DNA from: Mycobacterium colombiense | GTDB taxonomy: Bacteria; Actinomycetota; Actinomycetes; Mycobacteriales; Mycobacteriaceae | DNA length: 57,778 bases | Assembly: GCF_001953985.1 (NCBI RefSeq) | Contig: NZ_MBEI01000002.1 | Span: forward strand, 1-57,778 | Direction: 5' to 3' | Translations under genes and position numbers: made by a program | The notes under the pieces: generated by a model | Told to the model about the DNA's origin: nothing | The model's input: only the letters and a program-made list of their open reading frames with translations | Database searches by the model: none | Part shown: positions 38,516-46,709 of the stretch, one piece after another | How positions within the stretch are numbered: the first letter of the stretch is position 1 | Layout: each line of letters starts with the position of its first letter

Positions 38516-39690
38516 GCCTGGTCGACGCCGCCGATGCCTGGCTGGCCACCCACCACGACGACCTGGTCGAATGGCGCCGGCACATTCACCGCTATCCCGA
38601 GCTGGGCCGCCAGGAGTACGCCACCACCCAGTTCGTCGCCGAGCGGCTGGCCGAAGCCGGGCTCAACCCGAAGGTGTTGCCCGGCGGAACGGGGCTGGTC
38701 TGCGACATGGGCCCCGAGCACGAGCCCAGGATCGCGCTGCGCGCCGACATGGACGCCCTGCCGATGGCCGAGCTCACCGGCGCCCCGTACGCCTCCAACA
38801 TGCCGAATGTGGCGCATGCGTGCGGTCACGACGCGCACACCGCGATCCTGCTGGCCACCGCGCTGGTGCTGGCGTCGGTGCCCGAGCTGCCGGTCGGGGT
38901 GCGGCTGATCTTTCAGGCGGCCGAGGAGCTGATGCCGGGCGGGGCGATCGACGCCATCGCGGCCGGCGCCATCACCGGGGTGTCGCGGATTTTCGCCCTG
39001 CACTGCGACCCCCGGCTGGAGGTCGGCAAGGTCGCGGTCCGGCACGGCCCCATCACCTCGGCGGCCGACCAGATCGAGATCACGCTGTATTCACCCGGCG
39101 GGCACACGTCGCGGCCGCACCTGACCGCCGACCTGGTGTACGGGCTGGGCACGCTGATCACCGGGCTGCCCGGGGTGTTGTCGCGGCGCATCGACCCGCG
39201 CAACGGCACCGTGCTGGTCTGGGGCGCGGTCAACGCCGGCGTGGCCGCCAACGCCATCCCGCAGACGGGCGTGCTGGCCGGCACCGTGCGCACCGCGAGC
39301 CGGCAGACCTGGGTGGGCTTGGAGGAGATCATTCGCGAGACGGTGTCCGGGCTGCTGGCGCCGCTGGCCATCGAGCACACGCTGCAATACCGGCGCGGCG
39401 TGCCGCCGGTGGTCAACGAGGACATCTCGACCCGCATCCTCACCCACGCGATCGAGTCGATCGGCCCCGACGCGCTGGCCGACACCCGCCAGTCCGGCGG
39501 TGGCGAGGACTTCTCCTGGTACCTGGAGGAGGTTCCCGGTGCGATGGCCCGCTTAGGGGTGTGGCCCGGGGTGGGACCGCAGCTGGACCTGCACCAGCCG
39601 ACGTTCAATCTCGACGAGCGGGCCCTGCCGATCGGGGTGCGCGTGATGACGAACATCGTCGAGCAGTCGGCGGCGTTCGAGCGCTCCTAG
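38512..39690 (+). CDS. amiA1: M20-family amidohydrolase AmiA1
   Basis: The 392-aa product is a second M20D amidohydrolase (Rv3305c). It shows WRRHIHRYPELGRQEY near 21-36, LRADMDALPM near 75-84, AHACGHDAHTAILL near 99-112, FQAAEELMPGGA near 135-146, the metal His in FALHCDPRLEVGKV near 162-175 and GGGEDFSWYLEEVPG near 327-341. It is only distantly alike to amiB1, so the pair are old paralogues with probably different acyl-amide substrates. Overlaps amiB1 by 4 bases and meets the convergent esterase with a 4-base overlap. Confidence 0.93.
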   Translation: MSLVDAADAWLATHHDDLVEWRRHIHRYPELGRQEYATTQFVAERLAEAGLNPKVLPGGTGLVCDMGPEHEPRIALRADMDALPMAELTGAPYASNMPNVAHACGHDAHTAILLATALVLASVPELPVGVRLIFQAAEELMPGGAIDAIAAGAITGVSRIFALHCDPRLEVGKVAVRHGPITSAADQIEITLYSPGGHTSRPHLTADLVYGLGTLITGLPGVLSRRIDPRNGTVLVWGAVNAGVAANAIPQTGVLAGTVRTASRQTWVGLEEIIRETVSGLLAPLAIEHTLQYRRGVPPVVNEDISTRILTHAIESIGPDALADTRQSGGGEDFSWYLEEVPGAMARLGVWPGVGPQLDLHQPTFNLDERALPIGVRVMTNIVEQSAAFERS

Positions 39691-40505
39691 CCGCCGGTGG
39701 CGCGGACGACGTGTTCGGCGATGCGGGCGTAGGTGCGCCGCGTGATGTCGCCGGCGTCGCTCATGATGTTGTAGCCGTGGTCTACGCCGGCCACTTCGTG
39801 GTACTCCACTAGCGCTCCGATGGCGCCGAGTTTCCCTGCGTACCTGCGGGATTCGTCGCGCAGCCGATCGTGCTCGGCCGTCACGACCAGCGCGGGCGCG
39901 ATACCTGCGATGTCGTCGGCGTTGTCACCCCAGGCGGGCGAGGCCAACCGGTCGCGCCGCCGCGCCCGCTCGGGGATGTAGGCGGTGTCGAAGACCTCGC
40001 TCATCCACGGCTTCATGATGGCGCGGCGGCCCAGGGTGGATGGCTTGTCTCGGCTGGGCGTGACCAAATCCAGCGGCGCGTAGTGCAGCACCTGCAGCGC
40101 TATGTCGGGGCCGCCGTTTTCCAGCGCGAGCCGCGCCGCCGCGGCGCTGAGGTTGCCGCCCGCGCTTTGACCGCCGACGCACAGCCGGGTGCCGTCCCAG
40201 TCGCGGCCGGGGCCGGCCGCCCAGCAGACGACGTCGTAGATCTGATGCACCGCGGCCGGAAACCGGTGCCGGGGCGCCTGGACATAGTCGGGATTGATCA
40301 CCATTACGCCCGCGTTGGCGGCCAGGTATCGGCACCACGGATCGTCCTGTTCGGGGTGTCCGACCACGAACCCGCCGCCGTGCACGTTGACGTAGACGGG
40401 CGGGTTCGTCACCGCCGGTGGGTGGTAGACGGTCGCGGATACCGGGCCGTGCCGGGTATCGATGGTGGCCTCAGAGGTGCGGCCGGCGAATTCCGGGAAG
40501 CGCAC
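39687..40505 (-). CDS. alpha/beta hydrolase, hormone-sensitive-lipase type esterase
   Basis: The product belongs to the HSL/LipH group of esterases. It has the oxyanion motif NVHGGGFVVGHP near 39-50, the nucleophile GGQSAGGNLSAAA near 112-124, the acid in VVTAEHDRLRDES near 206-218 and the His in VAGVDHGYNIMS near 238-249. The GTG at 40503-40505 gives 272 aa. However, the frame extends upstream to a CTG at 40587-40589 that lies 7 bases after AGGGAAGGA, an excellent ribosome site, with no ATG, GTG or TTG between. The true protein may therefore start with CTG and carry 28 more residues. Confidence 0.85.
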   Translation of the reverse strand: MRFPEFAGRTSEATIDTRHGPVSATVYHPPAVTNPPVYVNVHGGGFVVGHPEQDDPWCRYLAANAGVMVINPDYVQAPRHRFPAAVHQIYDVVCWAAGPGRDWDGTRLCVGGQSAGGNLSAAAARLALENGGPDIALQVLHYAPLDLVTPSRDKPSTLGRRAIMKPWMSEVFDTAYIPERARRRDRLASPAWGDNADDIAGIAPALVVTAEHDRLRDESRRYAGKLGAIGALVEYHEVAGVDHGYNIMSDAGDITRRTYARIAEHVVRATGG

Positions 40506-40705
40506 GGCGGGTTTGGGGGCGGGGTTGACGGTGGCGGCGAAGGCGCGCGCCGCCGCGTCGGCGACCAGCGGTATGGACAGAATGGACAGCCGATTTTCCT
40601 TCCCTGGGCTGCACCCCTGGTTCGGGGCGCATCATCGGTCTGTCTGTCTACCCTGCCGATCGCCGCGGGGCGAACGATTTTTCACCGGCGTCGTGGGGAG
40701 CCCGG

Positions 40706-41185
40706 TCAGGCGCCGGTTCCCGGACCGATGTTGCTTGCCGGGCGGGTCCGCAGCCAGTGCACGTATTCGCTTGGCGCCCCGGCGATTTCGGCGGCGTCGG
40801 CCATCACGCCCAGGTACCGCGCCGACGGCATCCCGCCCTCCCAGGCGTCCAGGACGTACAGCCACGCCAGCACCGGGTCGGTGTCGGTGTCCGAGGAGAT
40901 GCGCTCGACTCGGCACCGGATCTTCTTGTGGACGCCGAATTCCGAGCCCTCCCAGCGGTCCAGGTTGCGCTCATCCGCGGGTGTCATGTCGTAGAGGACG
41001 ACGAACACCTTCGAATCCGGGTCCTCGACGACGCTGGCCAGCGCGCCCTCCCAGCCGATGTCCTCGCCGCCGAAGGTCAATCGCCAGCCGTGCAGCCAGC
41101 CGGTTCCGGCCATCGGCGAATGGGGCGCGCGTTTCTGCATCTGCTCGGGATCCATGTTCGATCCGTACGCGGCGTAGAGCGGCAC
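40706..41185 (-). CDS. gamma-glutamylcyclotransferase-like protein (Rv3304-like)
   Basis: The 159-aa product, the same length as Rv3304, starts MPLYAAYGSNMDPEQM, the YGSN substrate-binding motif of the gamma-glutamylcyclotransferase fold, and continues with GTGWLHGWRLTFGG and DMTPADERNLDRWEG, the region that normally holds the catalytic Glu. A cyclotransferase acting on a gamma-glutamyl amine or peptide is likely but the substrate is unknown. Start codon GTG at 41183-41185. The 200-bp gap between this gene and the esterase (40506-40705) holds the possible CTG-started 5' extension of the latter and nothing else that I recognise. Confidence 0.85.
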   Translation of the reverse strand: MPLYAAYGSNMDPEQMQKRAPHSPMAGTGWLHGWRLTFGGEDIGWEGALASVVEDPDSKVFVVLYDMTPADERNLDRWEGSEFGVHKKIRCRVERISSDTDTDPVLAWLYVLDAWEGGMPSARYLGVMADAAEIAGAPSEYVHWLRTRPASNIGPGTGA

Positions 41186-41267
41186 GGGGAAATCTTAGAC
41201 GTCCGATGCTGGTGGGTCTTCCCCCGAGCATTCGCCGGGGCCCCGCCGCTTCGTTAGGTTAGGGGCT

Positions 41268-42683
41268 GTGGTGACCCGCATCGTGATCCTCGGCGGAGGC
41301 CCGGCCGGTTACGAAGCCGCGCTGGTGGCCGCGACCTCGCACCCCGACACGACCCGCGTCACGGTGATCGACTCCGAAGGGATCGGCGGGGCGGCCGTCC
41401 TGGACGATTGCGTGCCGTCCAAAACGTTCATCGCCTCGACCTGGCTGCGCACCGAATTGCGCCGGGCGCCGCGGCTAGGCTTCGAGATCGACATCGACGA
41501 CGCCAAGATCTCGCTGCCGCAGATCCATGCCCGGGTCAAGCAGCTCGCCACCGAGCAGTCGGCCGACATCACCGATCAGCTGCTCAGCGTGGGCGTGCAC
41601 GTGGTGGCCGGCCACGGCGAGTTGATCGACCCGGCGCCGGGCCTGGCCTGTCACCGCATCAAGGCGACCCGTCCCGACGGCACCACCAGCGAGTACGAGG
41701 CCGACGTCGTACTGATCGCGACCGGCGCCAGCCCGCGGGTACTGCCGTCGGCGCCGCCTGACGGCGAGCGGATCCTGACCTGGCGCCAGCTCTACAACCT
41801 GGAGGCGCTGCCCGAGCACCTGATCGTGGTCGGGTCTGGGGTCACCGGCGCCGAATTCGTGCACGCCTACACAGAATTGGGCGTGCCGGTGACCGTGGTC
41901 GCCAGCCGGGACCGGGTGCTGCCCTACGAGGATGCCGACGCCGCCCTGGTGCTGGAGGAGGCGTTCTCCGAGCGCGGCGTCGAGCTGGTCAAGAACGCCC
42001 GCGCGCGATCGGTGACCCGCACCGAGAAGGGCGTGCTGGTGACCCTGGGCGACGGGAGCACGGTCGAGGGCAGCCACGCGCTGATGACCATCGGGTCGGT
42101 TCCCAATACCAGCGGCCTGGGCCTGGACCGGGTCGGCATCGAGCTGGGCCGCGGCGGCTACCTGACCGTGGACCGGGTGTCGCGGACCTCGGTCGCCGGC
42201 ATCTACGCCGCCGGCGACTGCACCGGGCTGCTGCCGCTGGCCTCGGTCGCGGCCATGCAGGGCCGGATCGCGATGTATCACGCGCTGGGCGAGGGTGTCA
42301 GCCCGATCCGGCTGCGCACGGTGGCGGCGACGGTGTTCACCAGGCCCGAGATCGCCGCCGTCGGGGTCCCGCAGACGATGATCGACGACGGTTCGGTGCC
42401 GGCGCGCACCGTCATGCTGCCGCTGCGGACCAACGCGCGGGCCAAGATGTCGGGGCTGCGCCAGGGCTTCGTGAAGCTGTTCTGTCGGCAGGCCACCGGG
42501 GTGGTGATCGGCGGCGTGGTGGTGGCCCCGATCGCCTCCGAGCTGATCCTGCCGATCGCCGTGGCGGTGACGAACCGGATCACCGTCAACGAGCTGGCGC
42601 AGACGCTGGCGGTTTACCCGTCGCTGTCCGGCTCGATCACCGAGGCGGCCCGGCGGCTGATGGCGCACGACGATCTGGACTAG
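41268..42683 (+). CDS. lpdA: NAD(P)H quinone reductase LpdA (disulfide-reductase fold)
   Basis: The 471-aa flavoprotein has the FAD-binding IVILGGGPAGYEAA (5-18), a second dinucleotide site in IVVGSGVTGAEFVHAYTELG near 188-207, and GIYAAGDCTGLLPLAS near 305-320. Where lipoamide dehydrogenases have a redox pair (CxxxxC), it has GGAAVLDDCVPSKTF, so only one cysteine remains, and the C-terminal His-Glu dyad region reads VYPSLSGSITEA. This agrees with Rv3303c, which is not a lipoamide dehydrogenase but reduces quinones. It starts with GTG at 41268 and precedes glpD2, as in M. tuberculosis. Confidence 0.93.
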   Translation: MVTRIVILGGGPAGYEAALVAATSHPDTTRVTVIDSEGIGGAAVLDDCVPSKTFIASTWLRTELRRAPRLGFEIDIDDAKISLPQIHARVKQLATEQSADITDQLLSVGVHVVAGHGELIDPAPGLACHRIKATRPDGTTSEYEADVVLIATGASPRVLPSAPPDGERILTWRQLYNLEALPEHLIVVGSGVTGAEFVHAYTELGVPVTVVASRDRVLPYEDADAALVLEEAFSERGVELVKNARARSVTRTEKGVLVTLGDGSTVEGSHALMTIGSVPNTSGLGLDRVGIELGRGGYLTVDRVSRTSVAGIYAAGDCTGLLPLASVAAMQGRIAMYHALGEGVSPIRLRTVAATVFTRPEIAAVGVPQTMIDDGSVPARTVMLPLRTNARAKMSGLRQGFVKLFCRQATGVVIGGVVVAPIASELILPIAVAVTNRITVNELAQTLAVYPSLSGSITEAARRLMAHDDLD

Positions 42684-42756
42684 CGGTTAGCCTTGGTAAA
42701 GCACGTCCTACTGACGAGTAACCGACAGGAGTTTCCCCAGTGCGGAGTCCTCTGCC

Positions 42757-44514
42757 GTGAGTAACCCGATTCAGGCACCCGGTAGCACACAAACCTGGAC
42801 GGCTTCCTCTCTGGGACCTAAGCAACGCGCGTTGGCCTGGGAACGACTGGGCAGCGAGCAGTTCGACGTGGTGGTGATCGGCGGCGGCGTGGTGGGCTCG
42901 GGCTGCGCGCTGGATGCCGCGACCCGCGGGCTCAAGGTGGCGCTGGTGGAGGCGCGCGATTTCGCCTCCGGCACCTCAAGCCGCTCGTCGAAGATGTTCC
43001 ACGGCGGCCTGCGCTACCTCGAACAGCTGGAGTTCGGGCTGGTGCGCGAGGCGCTTTACGAGCGTGAGTTGTCGCTGACCACGCTGGCGCCGCATCTGGT
43101 CAAGCCGATGCCGTTTCTGTTCCCGTTGACCAATCGCATATGGGAGCGTCCCTACACCGCCGCCGGCATCTTTCTCTACGACCGGCTGGGCGGTGCGAAA
43201 TCGGTTCCGGCGCAGAAGCATTTGACGCGCGCCGGCGCCTTGCGGCTGAGTCCGGGCCTCAAGCGCAGCTCGCTGATCGGTGGAATCCGGTACTACGACA
43301 CGGTTGTCGACGACGCCCGGCACACCATGACCGTCGCGCGCACCGCCGCGCATTACGGCGTGGTGGTGCGCACCTCCACGCAGGTGGTCGCCATGCTCCG
43401 CGAAGGCGATCGGGTCACCGGCGTGCGCGTCCGCGACTCCGAGGACGGCGCGATCACCGAAGTCCGCGGGCACGTGGTGGTGAACGCGACCGGGGTGTGG
43501 ACCGACGAGATCCAGGCATTGTCCAAGCAGCGCGGGCGATTCCAGGTCCGTGCGTCCAAGGGCGTGCACGTGGTGGTGCCGCGCGACCGCATCGTCAGCG
43601 ACGTCGCGATCATCCTGCGGACCGAGAAGTCGGTGATGTTCGTCATCCCGTGGGGGAGCCACTGGATCATCGGCACCACCGACACCGACTGGAATCTCGA
43701 CCTGGCCCACCCCGCGGCCACCAAGGCCGACATCGACTACATCCTGGAAACCGTCAACACGGTGCTGGCAATCCCGCTGACCCACGCCGACATCGACGGC
43801 GTGTACGCGGGCCTGCGGCCGCTGCTGGCCGGCGAGAGCGAGGAGACCTCCAAGCTGTCCCGGGAGCACGCGGTGGCGGTGCCCGCTCCGGGCCTGGTGG
43901 CCATCGCCGGCGGCAAGTACACCACCTATAGGGTGATGGCCGCCGACGCGATTGATGCTGCGGCCCAATTCATTCCGGCCCGGGTGGCGCCGTCGATCAC
44001 CGAGAAGGTCAGCCTGCTGGGGGCCGACGGCTATTTCGCGCTGATCAACCAGGCCGAGCATGTCGCCGAGCTGCAGGGGCTGCATCCCTACCGGGTGCGT
44101 CATCTGCTGGACCGCTACGGCTCGCTGATCGGTGACGTGCTGGCGCTTGCGGCGCAAAGCCCCGACCTGCTCAACCCGATCAAGGAAGCGCCGGGCTACC
44201 TGCGGGTGGAGGCGCTGTACGCAGTAACCGCCGAGGGCGCTTTGCATTTGGAGGACATCCTGGCCCGCCGGATGCGCATCTCCATCGAATACTCGCATCG
44301 CGGCGTCGACTGCGCGCGCGAGGTCGCCGACGTGGTCGCGCCGGTGCTGGGCTGGACGGCCGAGGACGTCGAGCGTGAGGTCGCGAACTACACCGCCCGG
44401 GTAGAGGCCGAGATCCTGTCCCAGGCCCAGCCCGACGACGTGTCCGCCGACGAGTTGCGGGCCAGCGCGCCCGAGGCGCGCGCCGAGATCCTCGAGCCGG
44501 TCCCGCTCAGTTGA
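42757..44514 (+). CDS. glpD2: glycerol-3-phosphate dehydrogenase, FAD-dependent
   Basis: GlpD oxidises glycerol-3-phosphate to dihydroxyacetone phosphate at the membrane and passes electrons to quinone. The 585-aa protein has the FAD fold DVVVIGGGVVGSGCALDAA near 37-55, the GlpD signature FASGTSSRSSKMFHGGLRYL near 71-90, WGSHWIIGTTDTDW near 300-313 and the substrate segment GGKYTTYRVMA near 389-399, then a C-terminal helical domain. It corresponds to Rv3302c and follows lpdA by 73 bases, so a quinone reductase and a quinone-linked dehydrogenase are neighbours. GTG start at 42757. Confidence 0.95.
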   Translation: MSNPIQAPGSTQTWTASSLGPKQRALAWERLGSEQFDVVVIGGGVVGSGCALDAATRGLKVALVEARDFASGTSSRSSKMFHGGLRYLEQLEFGLVREALYERELSLTTLAPHLVKPMPFLFPLTNRIWERPYTAAGIFLYDRLGGAKSVPAQKHLTRAGALRLSPGLKRSSLIGGIRYYDTVVDDARHTMTVARTAAHYGVVVRTSTQVVAMLREGDRVTGVRVRDSEDGAITEVRGHVVVNATGVWTDEIQALSKQRGRFQVRASKGVHVVVPRDRIVSDVAIILRTEKSVMFVIPWGSHWIIGTTDTDWNLDLAHPAATKADIDYILETVNTVLAIPLTHADIDGVYAGLRPLLAGESEETSKLSREHAVAVPAPGLVAIAGGKYTTYRVMAADAIDAAAQFIPARVAPSITEKVSLLGADGYFALINQAEHVAELQGLHPYRVRHLLDRYGSLIGDVLALAAQSPDLLNPIKEAPGYLRVEALYAVTAEGALHLEDILARRMRISIEYSHRGVDCAREVADVVAPVLGWTAEDVEREVANYTARVEAEILSQAQPDDVSADELRASAPEARAEILEPVPLS

Positions 44515-44526
44515 GCAGGCCCTGAG

Positions 44527-45393
44527 ATGGCCGCGAGGCCGGCGCCGCTGCCCGTGCGGGACGGACTCGGCCCGGCGCGGGTGCGGCTGCGCGGCGGGGC
44601 GGTGCTGGCCGAACTCACCGCCCGGTTCGGCGCGCAGGCCCGCGCCAAGGTGTTGGCGGGTGAGGTCGTGGGCGCCGACGGCGCGGTAATCGACGCCACC
44701 ACAGTGCTTCCCGCCGGCGCAAGTGTCTACCTGTATCGCGAGCTGCCGGACGAGGTGCCCGTCCCGTTCGGCATCCCGGTGCTGCATCGTGACGACGACA
44801 TCGTGGTCGTCGACAAACCGCACTTCCTGGCGACCATGCCGCGCGGACGCCACGTCGCGCAGACCGCACTGGTGCGGCTGCGGCGGGAGCTGGAGTTGCC
44901 CGAGCTGAGCCCGGCGCACCGGCTCGACCGGCTGACCGCCGGGGTGCTGCTGTTCACCGCGCGGCGCGACGTGCGCGGCGCCTACCAGACGCTGTTCTCC
45001 CGCGGATTGGTCGCCAAGACGTATCTGGCCCGGGCCGGCGTCGACCCGGAGCTGGAGCTGCCCCGCGTGGTGAAGAGCCGAATCGTCAAGCGCCGGGGAC
45101 ATTTACAGGCGGTGTGCGAGCCCGGCGCTCCCAATGCCGAGACCCGCGTGGAGCTGGTATCGGCGGACGGGCTATACCGGCTCACTCCCCGCACCGGGCG
45201 CACCCATCAGCTGCGCCTGCACATGGCCTCGCTGGGGGTACCGATCGAGGGTGATCCGTTGTATCCCAATGTCATTGACGTCGCGCCCGACGACTTCAGC
45301 GTCCCGCTGCGGCTGTTGGCGCAGCGCATCGAGTTCACCGATCCGCTGACCGGCGATCGGCGTGAATTCGTCAGCCGCCGGGTTGGCCCCTAA
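44527..45393 (+). CDS. RluA-family pseudouridine synthase (Rv3300c-like)
   Basis: The 288-aa product has a short S4-like N-terminal part and a pseudouridine synthase domain: IVVVDKPHFLATMP near 92-105, the catalytic Asp in SPAHRLDRLTAGVLLF near 128-143, LPRVVKSRIVKRRG near 177-190 and YRLTPRTGRTHQLRLHMASLG near 218-238. The RNA target is not known for the mycobacterial members. In M. tuberculosis phoY1 lies between glpD2 and this gene; here they are 12 bases apart and phoY1 is absent. Confidence 0.92.
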   Translation: MAARPAPLPVRDGLGPARVRLRGGAVLAELTARFGAQARAKVLAGEVVGADGAVIDATTVLPAGASVYLYRELPDEVPVPFGIPVLHRDDDIVVVDKPHFLATMPRGRHVAQTALVRLRRELELPELSPAHRLDRLTAGVLLFTARRDVRGAYQTLFSRGLVAKTYLARAGVDPELELPRVVKSRIVKRRGHLQAVCEPGAPNAETRVELVSADGLYRLTPRTGRTHQLRLHMASLGVPIEGDPLYPNVIDVAPDDFSVPLRLLAQRIEFTDPLTGDRREFVSRRVGP

Positions 45394-45424
45394 ATCCGTC
45401 GCGGCGCAAGCACGTTCGATGCCG

Positions 45425-45931
45425 CTAGTCGGATTGGTCCGCTCTGGGAGAGGCGATAGGGGGCAGCCGCTCGAGTTCGCGGAGGTGATCGATGATCGCC
45501 GCCAGGCTCTTGAGGGCCTGTGGGGTCAGCCCAGAGGCACGCGCCGCCAGGTCGCGCACGCCGTTGTCGCGTAATGCCTGCAGGAGGTTGAGTTGCGCCT
45601 CGATCGCCGGGTCCGTGTCTCGATCGATCAGATAGGACGCCGGTACGCCGAAAAAGTCTGCGATCGCACGTAAATGCGCGACGGTGGGGTTTCTTTTGAC
45701 GCCGCTTCTCAGCTGCCACAGGTAGGCCGGGCTGATCGATACGCCGGTTTTCTCGGTGATTGCGGCCGCGGCGGCGGCGTTGGACAACGGGGCCGTACCA
45801 GCCTTGCGCATCACCTCGAAAAGCTTCGACAAACGCGATGCCAACTCGCCGTTATCCGGCCCTTCGGCCTGGACATCGTCGACTCCCAATGGACTTCCGT
45901 TTCGTGCGCACGCCAACCAGTGTTTGCCCAT
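45425..45931 (-). CDS. EspR-like helix-turn-helix regulator, twin A
   Basis: The 168-aa product resembles EspR: an N-terminal HTH (KLFEVMRKAGTAPLSNAAAA, then SISPAYLWQLRSGVKRNP near 79-96 and LRAIADFFGVPASYL) followed by a C-terminal dimerisation-type region (AQLNLLQALRDNGVRDLA, then SLAAIIDHLRELE). It is a twin of the divergent regulator at 46233, with 188 bp of nearly identical coding DNA. The ATG at 45929-45931 is a compromise: no strong ribosome site precedes it, and a TTG at about 45883 would give an N-terminus like the twin's. Uses AGA and AAA codons that are unusual here. Confidence 0.88.
   Translation of the reverse strand: MGKHWLACARNGSPLGVDDVQAEGPDNGELASRLSKLFEVMRKAGTAPLSNAAAAAAITEKTGVSISPAYLWQLRSGVKRNPTVAHLRAIADFFGVPASYLIDRDTDPAIEAQLNLLQALRDNGVRDLAARASGLTPQALKSLAAIIDHLRELERLPPIASPRADQSD
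45636..45823. repeat. 188-bp inverted repeat, left arm (matches 46317-46504)
   Basis: Read in reverse complement, this arm matches 46317-46504 base for base in length with 12 mismatches by hand count (about 94% identity). Eleven of the 12 changes are silent and one swaps Glu for Lys. Identity drops sharply on both sides, although both flanks remain homologous at protein level. The arms encode the HTH cores of the twin regulators. A patch of this kind suggests gene conversion. Confidence 0.85.
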
Positions 45932-46081
45932 GTTACAACCTGGCCGTTTCCGGACGGCCTCCCGAATCGTCGCCCGGACGGTTAGCGCAGCGCGAGGACG
46001 CGCTACCTGGGAGCCGATATCCGCATCCGTCCGCATTTGCGTGTCCGAGCCGAAACCCTTTCGCGCAGAAGGAAGTACTTA

Positions 46082-46144
46082 CACATGATGTGCGTGGCGG
46101 GCCGGGCGATCCTGGGCGCCGCCCCTTCGTGGTCGCAACGACCA
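46082..46144. promoter_or_regulatory. candidate operators between the twin regulators
   Basis: The 300-bp region between the twins (45932-46232) holds two short perfect palindromes: CACAT-G-ATGTG (46082-46092) and TGGTCG-CAA-CGACCA (46130-46144). Both are of a size that an HTH dimer could bind, and their centres are 50 bp apart. The region is AT-richer than the neighbourhood. I see no near-consensus promoter in it. Confidence 0.45.
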
Positions 46145-46232
46145 AGGTCAGGCCGGGTATTCGGTGGATTCAACGCTAGGCGGCTGGTAACGTGAGTACA
46201 CGATGATTGCGTTGGAATGAAATGAGAGTGCA

Positions 46233-46709
46233 TTGGATCGCGGCAGCGGGCCAGACGAAGTGCCAGCCGGTGGCGGCGCTGACAACGACTCTGATCTCGC
46301 GCTCAGGTTGACCAAACTTTTCGAGGTCATGCGGAAGGCCGGCACGGCCCCGTTGTCCAACGCCGCCGCCGCGGCCGCCATCACCAAGAAAACCGGCGTA
46401 TCGATCAGTCCGGCCTATCTGTGGCAGCTGAGAAGCGGCGTCAAAAGAAACCCCACGGTCGCGCATTTACGGGCGATCGCAGACTTTTTCGGGGTGCCGG
46501 CGTCGTACCTCATCGATCGCGACCCAGATCAGAAGATCGATGCGCAGCTGAGCTTGATGCAAGCGCTGCGCGACGTCGGGGTACGGGATCTGGCGGTGCG
46601 CACGTCCGGACTGACCCCGCAGGCCATAACGAGTTTGGCGGCCATGGTCGACGAGGTTCGTAAGCTCCAAGACCTGCCGGTAATACCTCGCGAAGGCGGT
46701 GAGGCGTAG
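46233..46709 (+). CDS. EspR-like helix-turn-helix regulator, twin B
   Basis: The 158-aa product has the same layout as twin A: a divergent acidic/Gly-rich N-terminus (1-24), an HTH core with SISPAYLWQLRSGVKRNP near 68-85 (identical in both twins), and a C-terminal helical region (AQLSLMQALRDVGVRDLA, then SLAAMVDEVRKLQDLP). It starts with TTG at 46233; GAGAG lies four bases upstream. Its TAG ends at 46709 and the peptidase ATG follows at once, so the two are coupled. In ImmR/ImmA and DdrO/IrrE systems a peptidase of that family cleaves such a regulator; whether that happens here is inference. Confidence 0.9.
   Translation: MDRGSGPDEVPAGGGADNDSDLALRLTKLFEVMRKAGTAPLSNAAAAAAITKKTGVSISPAYLWQLRSGVKRNPTVAHLRAIADFFGVPASYLIDRDPDQKIDAQLSLMQALRDVGVRDLAVRTSGLTPQAITSLAAMVDEVRKLQDLPVIPREGGEA
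46317..46504. repeat. 188-bp inverted repeat, right arm (matches 45636-45823)
   Basis: Partner of the left arm at 45636-45823, in opposite orientation and 493 bp away. It lies wholly inside twin B and encodes its HTH core. Inverted arms of this size can recombine to flip the 493-bp segment between them, which holds the N-termini of both genes and the shared promoter region. Confidence 0.85.

Noticed and set aside
42637..42825. A short open frame on the minus strand between lpdA and glpD2
   Set aside because: It overlaps both real genes, has no ribosome site, and its product resembles nothing; the 73-bp gap is simply the glpD2 leader.
43140..43931. Second-frame open stretch inside glpD2
   Set aside because: Arg/Gly/His-rich shadow frame with no start context; glpD2 is intact through this region.
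42976..45102. A 708-codon open frame on the minus strand across glpD2 and the pseudouridine synthase
   Set aside because: Same cause: the third-position GC bias of the real genes removes stops on the opposite strand. Composition is His/Arg/Gln-rich and not protein-like.
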